Assembly (NCBI GenBank): GCA_028285205.1
Contig: JANQQA010000063.1
Coordinates: forward strand, 1 to 35,039
From: Bythopirellula sp.
GTDB lineage: Bacteria > Planctomycetota > Planctomycetia > Pirellulales > Lacipirellulaceae
Direction: 5' to 3'
Length of the DNA stretch: 35,039 nt
Positions within the stretch are counted from its first letter, which is position 1. Every line of letters begins with the position of its first letter. Shown one piece after another: positions 17,221 to 25,305 of the stretch. The translations under genes were made by a program, and so were the position numbers. The notes beneath the pieces are model-generated. The model ran no database searches. It saw nothing but the letters and a program-made list of their open reading frames with translations, and was not told where the DNA came from.

Positions 17221-17340
17221 GTAGGGTGCGTAAACCCGGCCCAACACGGTGCGTTACGCGAGCCAATCGAATTGTTCACGATGCCAACACTACAGGCACG
17301 GCAAATCGAGGGCGTAACGCACCAGGCGATTTGGGCTCGC
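17221..17340. repeat. palindromic intergenic element (GGTGCGTTACGC type)
   Basis: GGTGCGTTACGC (17248-17259) and GCGTAACGCACC (17312-17323) are a perfect 12 bp inverted repeat. A second layer pairs GCGAGCC-AATCG (17258-17270) with CGATTTGGGCTCGC (17327-17340), and a partial copy, GGGTGCGTAA, precedes it at 17224. Elements with the phrase GGTGCGTTACGC are, to my knowledge, widespread between genes in several phyla, so it is probably a small mobile or selfish palindrome. Confidence 0.6.
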
Positions 17341-17417
17341 TGACAAACCCTATGAGTTGCAGCATTCGCAATTGGTATCACTCTGCGCGTTGTGTGTTCT
17401 CCGCTGGCGAAGTCGAT

Positions 17418-17516
17418 TGACCACTTCCTGACGGGCGCGGCTCGGTTTTTTGTGTAATGGAGTTGCGGGCGCGTGTTTTGCTCTACACCGAGCCGCGACC
17501 GTTAGGGAGTCGGTCA
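17418..17516. repeat. REP-like pair A(+)/B(-)
   Basis: Copy A (17418-17448, plus) contains CTTCCTGACGGGCGCGGCTC followed by GGTTTTTT. Copy B (17487-17516, minus orientation) contains ACCGAGCCGCGACCG and GGGAGTCGGTCA. The two face each other across 38 bases and pair through CGCGGCTCGGT/ACCGAGCCGCG (11 bp). Copy B also has an internal hairpin GACCG/CGGTC in other B-type copies (GACCGT in this one). This is the first unit of the array around the RAYT gene. Confidence 0.85.
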
Positions 17517-17632
17517 CTTCGATTTGCTGTGCGAGTTCGGTCTGTGCTGCGTAGCGATGAAAGTGACGATTTTTGACGTGTATTGGTTGCATCAGTTCGA
17601 TTTGCACAGCTTTTCTGGTCCTTGATTTCTCG

Positions 17633-17663
17633 TGACCGCTTCCTGACGGGCGCGGCTCGGTTT
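17633..17663 (+). repeat. REP-like copy C(+)
   Basis: Plus-type copy, nearly identical to copy G and one or two bases from copy A. It ends 15 bases before the RAYT start codon, so the transposase gene sits directly inside the C/D pair. Confidence 0.88.
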
Positions 17664-17678
17664 ACGATACGCGTTGCT

Positions 17679-18185
17679 ATGGCGCACTCTGTATCGCTCT
17701 CCGAATACCCGCTCGCATACCTGATCACGTTCCACACTTACGGCTCGTGGTTGCATGGGGAAGCAAAGGGCAGCGTCGACGACAACCACAACCGCGTGGA
17801 ATCCGACTTCCTCCCTACCGATGCACGTCGCCAAGTCGCCGCCAAAAACTTAATGCGTCATGACGCGGTCGTTCTGGGAAGCGATCAGCGCGACGCTGTC
17901 TGGGCAGCAATCACTGCGGTATGCGAACATCGCCAATGGGAACCATTGGCGATCAACGTCCGCACCAACCACGTCCACGTCGTCGTCTCAGCGCCTGTGA
18001 AACCAGAAAAAGTCATGAACGACTTCAAGATCTGGGCTATGCGGAAGCTTCGCGAGGCGCAACTTGTCGACGCTGAGCAAAAGACTTGGTCGCGGCACGG
18101 GAGCACACGCTATTTATGGGATGAGCGGGCGGTTGAAAACGCGTGCCGGTATGTCGTCGAAGGGCAGGGGGTTGATTTAAATTAG
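17679..18185 (+). CDS. REP-associated tyrosine transposase (RAYT, IS200-like Y1 family)
   Basis: This 168-residue protein has the Y1-transposase core. It begins with YPLAYLITFHTYGSWLHGEA, typical of planctomycete RAYTs. The metal-binding HUH motif is H-V-H in RTNHVHVVVSA, and the catalytic tyrosine is probably in ENACRYVVEGQG near the C-terminus. All expected parts are present with no frameshift, so it looks intact. RAYTs are single-strand nucleases that recognise REP hairpins, and this one is flanked by seven REP-like copies, which supports the assignment. I chose the ATG at 17679; the longer frame upstream only reads through REP copy C. No ribosome binding site is evident, suggesting low expression. 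It is not a classical IS: no terminal structure other than the REPs is visible. Confidence 0.88.
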   Translation: MAHSVSLSEYPLAYLITFHTYGSWLHGEAKGSVDDNHNRVESDFLPTDARRQVAAKNLMRHDAVVLGSDQRDAVWAAITAVCEHRQWEPLAINVRTNHVHVVVSAPVKPEKVMNDFKIWAMRKLREAQLVDAEQKTWSRHGSTRYLWDERAVENACRYVVEGQGVDLN

Positions 18186-18206
18186 GAACACACTGCGCGA
18201 CACATA

Positions 18207-18236
18207 ACCGAGCCGCGACCGTGAGGGAGTCGGCCA
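18207..18236 (-). repeat. REP-like copy D(-)
   Basis: Minus-type copy with ACCGAGCCGCGACCGTGAGG and GGAGTCGGCCA, 21 bases after the RAYT stop codon. It is the inverted partner of copy C and differs from copy F by one base in the GACCG/CGGTC stem. Confidence 0.88.
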
Positions 18237-18298
18237 CAACGGTTTGCCTTGCGAAGTTGGTTTGCGCTGCATGACGTTCTTTTTATTGTGGAGCCTCG

Positions 18299-18391
18299 CA
18301 ACCGCTTCCTGACGGGCGCGGCTCGTTTTTTTATGCGCTGGTGGGGTATGGTATGTTCCTCACAGAGCCGCGACCGTGAGGGAGTCGGTCA
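18299..18391. repeat. REP-like pair E(+)/F(-)
   Basis: Copy E (18299-18332, plus) is followed by TTTTTTT and, after about 31 bases, by copy F (18364-18391, minus; GAGCCGCGACCGTGAGGGAG). The pair has the same head-to-head layout and spacing as A/B, without a gene between the copies. Confidence 0.87.
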
Positions 18392-18452
18392 GTTGGCATT
18401 CAACGCGAGGTAAGTTTGCACGACGGGGCGCTTCTCGAGTCGTGGAGTCTCG

Positions 18453-18483
18453 TGACCGCTTCCTGACGGGCGCGGCTCGGTTT
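18453..18483 (+). repeat. REP-like copy G(+)
   Basis: Plus-type copy identical over its core to copy C (both preceded by TCTCG). It is the last recognisable member; no minus-type partner follows it. The spacers before C, E and G are also related to each other, so the real repeating unit is longer than the REP core. Confidence 0.86.
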
Positions 18484-18834
18484 CTTGTGCCCGTGCATCC
18501 TATGGAAACCCATTGCGGCGCGACGGTGAGTGAGTGGCACAAGAATCGTGAATGCAATCTGATGGAGGATTCGTAAAATATTCTTCGGGAGAAATCCCCC
18601 CTCGACCAGCGCGAGCGTCGCCAGGAGTTTTGCTCGCCAAAACTCGACGGAAACGCCTAGAAATCAAGGGTACGCCCGCGAGTTTTGCTCGGCGTTTTTC
18701 GGTTGCCGCTGGTGAGCAGAACCTGGTAGGAGGTTGCGATTTGCCGTCGGTTAACGTCGTTCGGCCGCTTCCTCACGAGAGCGGATTGATTCATTTTTTT
18801 CGCAAGATTGCGAGCGACTCAGCGACCAACCCAT
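18484..18834. other. non-coding region after the REP array
   Basis: I see no credible gene in these 350 bases. They contain the GAGTTTTG hairpin repeats listed separately and the leader of the small membrane protein. An open frame through the region lacks a start context. Confidence 0.5.
18625..18697. repeat. GAGTTTTG-CTCG hairpin repeat
   Basis: GAGTTTTG-CTCGC-CAAAACTC (18625-18645) is a perfect 8 bp hairpin. A second copy of GAGTTTTGCTCG follows at 18680-18691, and AAACGCC (18651-18657) pairs with GGCGTTT (18691-18697). The arrangement suggests two decayed copies of a short intergenic palindrome. Confidence 0.65.
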
Positions 18835-19092
18835 ATGAGCCCATATCAGATCTTGCTGTTGATCGCGTTCTTCGCCATGTTTGTCGGCTTGCCGTTGTTG
18901 GGGCTTTACGCTGCTTGGCAGTGGCTCAAGACTGATCCGAAGAATCGGCCTGAACGACAGGGCGGCGGTTACATGAGCAACGCGATCGGCGCAGGCATGA
19001 TGGAGATCGACAAAGTGATCCGTCCGTCGGTGGAGCACACGATCGACGCGCAATCGCACCTCGTTGAAGAGGACGAACACGACGGGAAGTAA
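18835..19092 (+). CDS. small single-pass membrane protein
   Basis: This 85-residue protein begins MSPYQILLLIAFFAMFVGLP and has one transmembrane helix (about 5-28), followed by a basic stretch (WLKTDPKNRPERQGG) and an amphipathic, acidic C-terminus. The Lys/Arg cluster after the helix predicts a cytoplasmic C-terminus. The function is unknown. No strong Shine-Dalgarno site precedes the ATG at 18835. The next gene is convergent. Confidence 0.65.
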   Translation: MSPYQILLLIAFFAMFVGLPLLGLYAAWQWLKTDPKNRPERQGGGYMSNAIGAGMMEIDKVIRPSVEHTIDAQSHLVEEDEHDGK

Positions 19093-19175
19093 TCGACGCA
19101 CCAGCTGCGAAGCGCAACGTGACTGCGAGCCGTCGAAGTTAACGAACCGATCTGACGGTAGCCCGCGCCGAATAC

Positions 19176-20282
19176 CTACTTCGCCGAGAACTTGAACACG
19201 GTCGTTGATTCGTACTTCGACCCTGGCTTCACCAGCGTGGAGGGGAAGTTAGGTTGGTTGGGGCTGTCGGGGTAGTGCTGCGTCTCGAGGCACAGGCCGC
19301 CGCGGTTGACGTACGTCTTGCCAGACTTGCCCACCAGTCGCCCGTCCAGGAAGTTGCCGCAGTAGAATTGGATGCCGGGCTCGGTGGTATGGATTTCAAC
19401 GTGCCGGCCGGAACTCGGTTCGTACAACGTCGCGGCCAGCGAGAGGCCATCACCATCGCGATCGAGGACCCAGTTATGATCGTAGCCTAGGCCGAACTTC
19501 AACTGTTCGTGCGTCTGGCCGATGTCGCGACCGATTGGTTTGGCCTTCGTGAAATCGAACGGCGTGCCTGATACGTTGACCAGTTCGCCGGTTGGGATCA
19601 TCCCTTCGTCGACCGGTGTGTACTTGCTGGCGTTGAGCATCAACTCATGATCGAGGATTGTGCCTTCGCCTTCGCCTTTGAGGTTGAAGTACGTGTGTTG
19701 TGTGAGGTTCACATGCGTTGGTTTGTCGGTGGTCGCTTCGTAGGTGACGATCAGCTGATTGTCGTCGGTCAGCTGATAAACGACCGTCGTGTCGAGATTC
19801 CCCGGATAACCTTCTTCGCCGTCGTGCGACTTGTAGTTGAGTGAGATGGAGTTGTTCGACGGGTTGGGCGTGGCGGTCCACACAACTTTGTCGAAGCCCA
19901 GATTGCCGCCGTGCAGATGATTCACACCGTTGTTGGTGGCAAGCGTGTAGGCCTCGCCATCGATGGTGAACTCGCCCTTGGCAATACGGTTGCCGTAACG
20001 CCCGACGATGGCCCCGAAATAGGGCTTGTCGACGGCGTTGAGATAGCCTTCCAAACTACTGTGACCAAGCGCGATATCGGCGGCCTTGCCGTTGCGGTCA
20101 GGAACCTTGAGCGAAGTGATGATCGCTCCGTAATTGGTAATGTCGACCGTCATGCCGCCGCGGTTGGTCAACGTATAGAGCTTAACATCGTCGAAGTCGG
20201 CCACGGGAATCTCTCCCGAGCAATGCTCCTGTGGACCGAGGAGCGCGAGACATGTGACAACGCCAACAAGTAGGTGTTTCAT
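19176..20282 (-). CDS. exported aldose 1-epimerase (mutarotase)
   Basis: This 368-residue protein interconverts alpha- and beta-anomers of aldoses such as galactose or glucose. The signal peptide (MKHLLVGVVTCLALLG) predicts a periplasmic location, as for some other bacterial mutarotases. Family motifs are intact: GRYGNRIAKGEF, NGVNHLHGG (catalytic-site His), VNLTQHTYFNL (catalytic His), and the Glu base in CLETQHYPDSPNQPNFPS. I chose the ATG at 20280-20282, preceded by GAGG, over an upstream in-frame ATG at 20324 that lacks a signal context. No other galactose genes are nearby. Confidence 0.93.
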   Translation of the reverse strand: MKHLLVGVVTCLALLGPQEHCSGEIPVADFDDVKLYTLTNRGGMTVDITNYGAIITSLKVPDRNGKAADIALGHSSLEGYLNAVDKPYFGAIVGRYGNRIAKGEFTIDGEAYTLATNNGVNHLHGGNLGFDKVVWTATPNPSNNSISLNYKSHDGEEGYPGNLDTTVVYQLTDDNQLIVTYEATTDKPTHVNLTQHTYFNLKGEGEGTILDHELMLNASKYTPVDEGMIPTGELVNVSGTPFDFTKAKPIGRDIGQTHEQLKFGLGYDHNWVLDRDGDGLSLAATLYEPSSGRHVEIHTTEPGIQFYCGNFLDGRLVGKSGKTYVNRGGLCLETQHYPDSPNQPNFPSTLVKPGSKYESTTVFKFSAK

Positions 20283-20699
20283 CGATTCAAACCTCGAGAA
20301 GACTGTTGAGATGATCAGGAGCAAAGCGGCCTGTCGTTCGGCCGGCAGGAGCGAGAGTCCCCATCAGAGCCATTACAAGGCTTCCGGCAGTGACTTCAGA
20401 CACCAAGGTAACGCCACCGTGTAGGACCTGCCAGTCCCACATTACCGTGGGAGCCCCACGTCAGGTTTGTTGTGGGCGGCGCAGATCTCAACTATGCTGA
20501 ATGGGTGGTGGAACATCGCCCATTGCCGGTGCAAACAACGCAATTCGACGAGAATTTCGGCATTCTGGGCGTGTGAACAGAGTACTCTCCTTTGCGGTTG
20601 CACAGCCGAATGCAGTGCCTTCGCACACATCCGAGAATTTCGCGGAAGGACCGCAGCTGAATCAAGCCGTATGCCCGTCTAGAACACACTTCCCGGTAG
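20283..20699. other. divergent intergenic region
   Basis: This 417-base spacer lies between the epimerase and the first PEP-CTERM gene. It contains one clear hairpin, TCCCAC-attacc-GTGGGA (20435-20452). Short open frames in it have no start context. No promoter can be called with confidence. Confidence 0.45.
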
Positions 20700-21572
20700 A
20701 TGCCCCCAAAGATGAACAACATTCAATATTTTGTGCGATGCGCGGGTATCCTTTGCATCTCGGCAATGGCGATCCAATCGATGACAAACGCGGCGATCGT
20801 CGGTCCCTTCGATACCTTTGAGGATGGTACCACCGGAGGATGGATTCACGGCCTCGACACGAGCCCGACGTTCCCAGAGAACGTTGCCACGGGCGGACCT
20901 GCGGGGGACGATGACGGCTACCTACGTGTCACTGCCATGGGCTCCTTCGGGCCCGGAAGTCGGCTGCTGGCACTGAATCGTTCGCAATGGACCGGCGACT
21001 TCGTGAGCCCGGGCGTCACGACGATCCTCGCCGATGTGCGTAATCCTTCGTTGATCCAAGTCGATCTACGTGTCGCGTTTCAGGGCGGTGGCGACTGGTT
21101 CGTTTCCGATGAGCCGATTTCGCTGGCGCCCATGACCGATTGGCAGTCGGTCGCTTTTCCGATCTCCGACGCAGACCTCAGCGCATTGGGGTCTGGCGAC
21201 TTTCTCAGCACGATGTCGAGCGTGACGGAGATGCGATTGCTCCATAGTCCGACGTTCACGAACATCGGCCAGGCCATTGTCGGCGAATTTCACGTCGACA
21301 ATCTGCGCATCGTACCGCTGGCCGATTTCGATCAGAATGCAACCGTCGACGGGGCTGACCTGACAACATGGCAGGGCGCATATGGCTCAGACGGTGCGGA
21401 CGCCGATTTGGACGGGGACTCCGATGGTACCGATTTCCTGATCTGGCAGCGTCAATTCTCCCCTTCACCTGCGATCCAAGCTGTGCCTGAGCCCACAAGT
21501 CTGACGGCAGCGTGTGCGGCCGTTGTCGCGCTCGGAGCGTTTCGTCAACGCTTTCGGCACTCACGAAACTAG
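20700..21572 (+). CDS. PEP-CTERM sorting protein with dockerin-like Asp repeats
   Basis: This 290-residue protein has a signal peptide ending near SMTNAA, a beta-rich carbohydrate-binding-like domain (about 30-205, starting FDTFEDGTTGGWIHG), two dockerin-like loops (DFDQNATVDGADLTTWQGAY and DLDGDSDGTDFLIWQ, about 210-250), and a C-terminal PEP-CTERM tail (VPEPTSL, hydrophobic helix, then FRQRFRHSRN). It should be exported and processed by an exosortase. ATG at 20700 and ATG at 20712 are both possible starts; neither has a strong ribosome binding site. Partner domains are unknown. A second PEP-CTERM gene follows in the same direction after a 240-base spacer. Confidence 0.85.
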   Translation: MPPKMNNIQYFVRCAGILCISAMAIQSMTNAAIVGPFDTFEDGTTGGWIHGLDTSPTFPENVATGGPAGDDDGYLRVTAMGSFGPGSRLLALNRSQWTGDFVSPGVTTILADVRNPSLIQVDLRVAFQGGGDWFVSDEPISLAPMTDWQSVAFPISDADLSALGSGDFLSTMSSVTEMRLLHSPTFTNIGQAIVGEFHVDNLRIVPLADFDQNATVDGADLTTWQGAYGSDGADADLDGDSDGTDFLIWQRQFSPSPAIQAVPEPTSLTAACAAVVALGAFRQRFRHSRN

Positions 21573-21812
21573 AGGGGGGCGTACGCGTAGGTTGGATCAC
21601 CGCTATTTTCTCTAAACTCTTCTCCAACTGAGACTTACGTGCGAGTACTTAGTTGCCGAAATCACGTCTGATCGCGATTTTCTGAGTTTTTGGCGATTTT
21701 TCCGTACAGGATTTCTTCGCTGAGAACTTACTATGAATGGATCCTAGATTCGCATCCGCGATACGGCGGTGTTATCGTTCGGATGTCGATCTCTTTTCAT
21801 ACTGTTTTCGCC

Positions 21813-22712
21813 ATGTGTATCAAGCTATCGAGAGACATCGCTCTCTGCGCCGTCGCTGCCCTTCTTCTTGGGTTATCAGGACCGAATACTGCGAGAGCTG
21901 AGCTGCTCGCCTACGAATCATTTGACTACGACTATTCCGGCGGCGACATCTCGCTAGTTGGCCAGTCTGGTGGTACGGGATTCGCAGAGGGCTGGACAAA
22001 TGTGTCAAACGGCGCTGCTGCTGGTAGCGGTGAAGTGAGTGGCGGAGCGTATCCCGGACTACTTACCATGGGCGGTCATGGCTTTATGGGGGACAACAAC
22101 CGCGTCGGGCGAAACATGGTTTCAGGAAGCGGCAGCGGAGGTTTCGCGGATTTTCTTGATGGGTTATCGAACATCGGCAAAGATGGCACGACTTTGTATC
22201 TGAGTTTTTCGGTTCGTTACAGCAGTCCTGGGGCATTCTGGGCGACGGAACTCCATCGCGACGGTGCCGGAGACGGCCAACGCATCCTTCAAACAGGCCA
22301 GATCGATTCAAGCGGACGCATAAAGAGCTTAGCTACAGGAGCAGCTGGCGCAATCGATCTCGATCTTTCAGCTGATGCAGACACCCATTTTCTCGTGATG
22401 CGATTTGACTTCGGTGCCACTGGTGATGGTCTGAAGATATTCTACGACCCAACAATCGGTCCGAGTACGGAGCCGTCAACTCCAACCGCGGAGTATCTGA
22501 CAACGGATGGCCTCGACTTGTCGTTTGATCGAATATCGTTCGCCAATTTCAACGGCAGCGGGGGGACTGAGTTCCTGGATTTTGATGAGATTCGGTTTGG
22601 GACAACGTTCGCAAGCGTCACCGCCGTTCCGGAGGTTTCCGCCGTGCTGGCGCTAAGTCTGCTGGGCTGCTTCGTGGCATGCAGGCGACCGAGCTCAATA
22701 CAGCGGCGCTGA
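21813..22712 (+). CDS. PEP-CTERM-like secreted protein
   Basis: This 299-residue protein starts with a typical signal peptide (MCIKLSRDIALCAVAALLLG, cleavage near ARA-ELLAYESF). The mature part is a Gly/Ser-rich beta-sandwich-like domain opening with LLAYESFDYDYSGGDI, as in several planctomycete surface proteins. It ends in a PEP-CTERM-like tail, VPEVSAVLALSLLGCFVACR, where the motif is VPEV instead of VPEP. In-frame ATGs upstream (21690, 21783) exist, but the signal peptide fits best with 21813; no ribosome binding site is clear at any of them. It lacks the dockerin-like loops of the preceding protein. Confidence 0.75.
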   Translation: MCIKLSRDIALCAVAALLLGLSGPNTARAELLAYESFDYDYSGGDISLVGQSGGTGFAEGWTNVSNGAAAGSGEVSGGAYPGLLTMGGHGFMGDNNRVGRNMVSGSGSGGFADFLDGLSNIGKDGTTLYLSFSVRYSSPGAFWATELHRDGAGDGQRILQTGQIDSSGRIKSLATGAAGAIDLDLSADADTHFLVMRFDFGATGDGLKIFYDPTIGPSTEPSTPTAEYLTTDGLDLSFDRISFANFNGSGGTEFLDFDEIRFGTTFASVTAVPEVSAVLALSLLGCFVACRRPSSIQRR

Positions 22713-23073
22713 ACGCCTCAGACAGATTAGGTCGCATCCATCCACGCAGTTCTGCACTGCTTCTAGCAGGCGTTTGCCATCGCCGCGCCGACGGGCATAT
22801 CGCAGCTCGATCAGTCTCCGCACTCAACGAACGATAACGGTCTAGCCTGTGTTGGCCCCGAACGCCTTCCGACATGGCCAGAAATCGTCATAAACCCTGA
22901 CGACTACGTGCCTTGAAACATCGCAACTGAGGCAGTAAGATACCGAATTGTCCGCAAGACAAGTGCCCCTGCCTGTGTGGTGAGGGCAGCCCATCACGAA
23001 GAGGCCTGCGGTTCGGAGCCGGCTCGCCCACATTATCCCAAGAACTAGCCGAGAGAATAGATAGGACCAAACC
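22713..23073. other. intergenic region upstream of rpmB
   Basis: I found no gene, tRNA or repeat in these 361 bases. Open frames on the minus strand here are short or run antisense through rpmB. The rpmB promoter should lie in the second half, but no box is convincing. Confidence 0.45.
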
Positions 23074-23349
23074 ATGGCCCGACAGTGTGAAGTGTGTGGC
23101 AAGGGTGCCCAGATGGGCAATTCCGTGACGACTCGTGGTAAGAAGAAGTATCTCGGCGGTGTCGGTACGAAGGTCACCGGCATTACGCGTCGGAAGTTCA
23201 AGCCCAATCTGCAGCGTGTGCGGGTCTCCACGCCCAATGGAACGCACAAAACGATGTACGTCTGCACGCAGTGTATCCGCTCTGGCGGGGTCACAAAGAT
23301 CGTCCGCAACGCTCCGTTTAAGGTTCCGGCGCAGGCAGCAGCCAAATAG
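23074..23349 (+). CDS. rpmB: 50S ribosomal protein L28
   Basis: This 91-residue protein of the large ribosomal subunit reads MARQCEVCGKGAQMGNSVTT, with a basic middle (TRGKKKYLGG, TRRKFKPNLQRV) and CTQCIRSGGV near the end. The two CxxC pairs indicate a zinc-binding (C+) form. Length is normal. It starts the gene run rpmB-gatC-gatA-gatB; the gap to gatC is 33 bases, so co-transcription is likely. Confidence 0.96.
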   Translation: MARQCEVCGKGAQMGNSVTTRGKKKYLGGVGTKVTGITRRKFKPNLQRVRVSTPNGTHKTMYVCTQCIRSGGVTKIVRNAPFKVPAQAAAK

Positions 23350-23382
23350 TCACCCGCAGGCGAAAACCATAGCAGGGCTGGC

Positions 23383-23673
23383 ATGGCCATCACGCGCGAC
23401 GATGTCGAAAAGGTTGCGTTGCTTGCTCGTTTGGAACTGAGCGAAGCCGAAATCGAGTCGCTGACCACCGACCTGGGGCAGATTGTCGGCTACGTTGATC
23501 AGCTGGCCGAAGTTGACACAGACCACGTAGAGCCGATGGCCCACGCCATCGAACTGCACAACGTCTTCGCTGACGACGTGGTCCGACCAAGCCTTCCGCG
23601 CGAGCAAGCGCTCGCCAACGCCCCCAGCCACAACGGCAAAGGCTATCTGGTGCCGCCGGTACTCGGTGACTAG
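23383..23673 (+). CDS. gatC: Asp-tRNA(Asn)/Glu-tRNA(Gln) amidotransferase subunit C
   Basis: This 96-residue subunit wraps around GatA and stabilises GatAB. It shows the family pattern: MAITRDDVEKVALLARLELS at the N-terminus, LGQIVGYVDQLAEVDTDHVE in the middle, and a C-terminal segment with LREDVVRPSLP-like residues (here FADDVVRPSLPREQALANAP). It lies 33 bases after rpmB and 32 bases before gatA. Confidence 0.96.
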   Translation: MAITRDDVEKVALLARLELSEAEIESLTTDLGQIVGYVDQLAEVDTDHVEPMAHAIELHNVFADDVVRPSLPREQALANAPSHNGKGYLVPPVLGD

Positions 23674-23705
23674 CGTCCCTAAGACTCTGAGATAATCGCG
23701 TACCG

Positions 23706-25244
23706 ATGTCGATCACCGAGCAGTCCGCCACCGAATCGCTTGCACTGCTCAAACAAGGTGAGCTGACCTCGGTCGAGTTAACGCAGGCGTACCTCGACGC
23801 AATTAACGCCCGTGACGAACAGATCGGCGCCTTTCTCCGTGTCGATGGCGAAGCGGCGTTAGCCCGCGCCGCTGAGATCGATCAACGCCGCCAGGCCGGT
23901 GAGACCCTCGGTGAACTGGCCGGGCTGCCTATCGCGGTGAAGGACGTCCTATGCGATAGCGACGAGCGAACGACGTGCGCGTCGAAGATGCTGGAAGACT
24001 TCCGCCCTCCGTATGACTCGACGGTCGTTGCGAAACTCAAAGCGGCCGATGCAGTGCTCCTAGGCCGCACCAACATGGATGAGTTCGCAATGGGCGGTTC
24101 CACGGAAAACTCCGCGTTCAAGCTCACCCGCAACCCATGGGACTTACAGCGCGCCCCTGGCGGCTCAAGCGGCGGTGCGGCCGCATGCGTGGCGGGAGGC
24201 TTGGCTCCGCTGTCGATCGGCACCGACACAGGCGGCTCCATCCGTCAACCGGCAGGGCTCTGCGGAGTCGTCGGGCTGAAGCCGACTTACGGCCGCGTTA
24301 GTCGTTACGGCCTGGTCGCATTCGCCAGTAGCCTCGATCAGGTTGGGCCGCTGGCGAGCAGTGTGGAAGACGTTGCACTATTGCTCGCGACGATCGCCGG
24401 ACACGACCCGCAAGACTCGACGTCACTGGACGCGCCAGTACCCGACTACTTGGCTACGCTGAACAAACCTCTCGACGGCCTGCGGCTGGGAGTCGTACGA
24501 GAGCATTTCGCCGAAGGCCTCGACGCGGAAGTGGAAGCCTCAGTGCGTGAGGCAATCAAAGTCTACGAGTCGCTTGGTGCCACCGTAAAGGAAATCTCGC
24601 TTCCTCACAGCAAGTATGCCGTAGCCACCTACTACGTCATTGCACCCAGCGAAGCCTCCAGCAATCTGGCACGCTACGACGGTGTGCACTACGGCTATCG
24701 GACCGACGTTGCCAAAATGATCTCGGACCTCGATTCGGAGCGGAAGGAGCTTGAAGAGACAGACGACAAGGAAGGTCTGGAAAAGCTCGACACCCCGCTT
24801 GTGAGAATGTATCGCCGCACTCGCGACGAAGCCTTCGGTCCGGAAGTAAAACGCCGAATCATGCTCGGCGCCTACGCACTGAGTGCCGGCTACTACGACG
24901 CCTACTACCTGAAAGCCTTGAAAGTCCGCCGGCTGATCCGACAAGATTTTGATGCGGCATTCGCAGAGGTCGACCTGATTGCCAGTCCCGTTACTGCGGA
25001 ACCAGCATTTAAGATCGGCCAAATGGCTGACGATCCGCTCGCGATGTACCTCGTCGATCTATACACCGTCAGCGCCAACCTCGCCGGTCTACCGGGAATC
25101 AGTCTGCCCTGCGGACTCAGCAAGTCCGGCCTACCGATTGGGCTCCAATTACAGGCCCCGCCACTTGCAGAAGAAAAACTGCTCCGCGGTGCACAGATGT
25201 TCCAAGCACACACTGACTGGCACAAGAATAAGCCGGAAGGCTGA
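23706..25244 (+). CDS. gatA: Asp-tRNA(Asn)/Glu-tRNA(Gln) amidotransferase subunit A
   Basis: This 512-residue glutaminase releases ammonia from glutamine and channels it to GatB. The amidase signature is complete: Lys79 in IAVKDVLC, cis-Ser154 in [10 protein letters not shown], and nucleophile Ser178 in [13 protein letters not shown]. This spacing matches the known GatA catalytic triad. The C-terminal part has the expected [13 protein letters not shown]. The length is slightly above the usual 485 residues. The stop codon lies inside the left arm of a short inverted repeat in the gatA-gatB spacer. Confidence 0.97.
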   Translation: MSITEQSATESLALLKQGELTSVELTQAYLDAINARDEQIGAFLRVDGEAALARAAEIDQRRQAGETLGELAGLPIAVKDVLCDSDERTTCASKMLEDFRPPYDSTVVAKLKAADAVLLGRTNMDEFAMGGSTENSAFKLTRNPWDLQRAPGGSSGGAAACVAGGLAPLSIGTDTGGSIRQPAGLCGVVGLKPTYGRVSRYGLVAFASSLDQVGPLASSVEDVALLLATIAGHDPQDSTSLDAPVPDYLATLNKPLDGLRLGVVREHFAEGLDAEVEASVREAIKVYESLGATVKEISLPHSKYAVATYYVIAPSEASSNLARYDGVHYGYRTDVAKMISDLDSERKELEETDDKEGLEKLDTPLVRMYRRTRDEAFGPEVKRRIMLGAYALSAGYYDAYYLKALKVRRLIRQDFDAAFAEVDLIASPVTAEPAFKIGQMADDPLAMYLVDLYTVSANLAGLPGISLPCGLSKSGLPIGLQLQAPPLAEEKLLRGAQMFQAHTDWHKNKPEG

Positions 25245-25301
25245 AGACCGAGGATTCCTAAGCCATGCTTCTTCGTCCTTCATCCTTCTGCCTACAGCCT
25301 T
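25237..25301. repeat. inverted repeat between gatA and gatB
   Basis: AAGGCTG (25237-25243) and CAGCCTT (25295-25301) bracket a spacer made of GAGGA/TCCTTCATCCTT-like words, giving an imperfect hairpin that covers the gatA stop codon and ends 4 bases before the gatB ATG. Its design resembles the elements at 12874-12960 and 14591-14665, with a different word. Confidence 0.5.
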
Positions 25302-25305
25302 AACC

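Noticed and set aside
17583..17678. Upstream extension of the RAYT gene
   Set aside because: The 32 extra codons read through REP copy C (giving RDRFLTGAARF), which is also open in frames at other REP copies; the family core starts at the ATG at 17679.
17418..18483. CRISPR array
   Set aside because: Repeats alternate in orientation, spacers vary from about 31 to over 100 bases and are related to each other, and no cas genes are present; the pattern fits REP elements.
22713..23073. Possible tRNA or small gene upstream of rpmB
   Set aside because: No cloverleaf-like arms or T-loop sequence found, and a 43-codon minus-strand frame there has no start context.
22842..23468. 208-codon minus-strand frame across rpmB
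   Set aside because: It runs antisense through rpmB and into gatC, both certain genes on the other strand.
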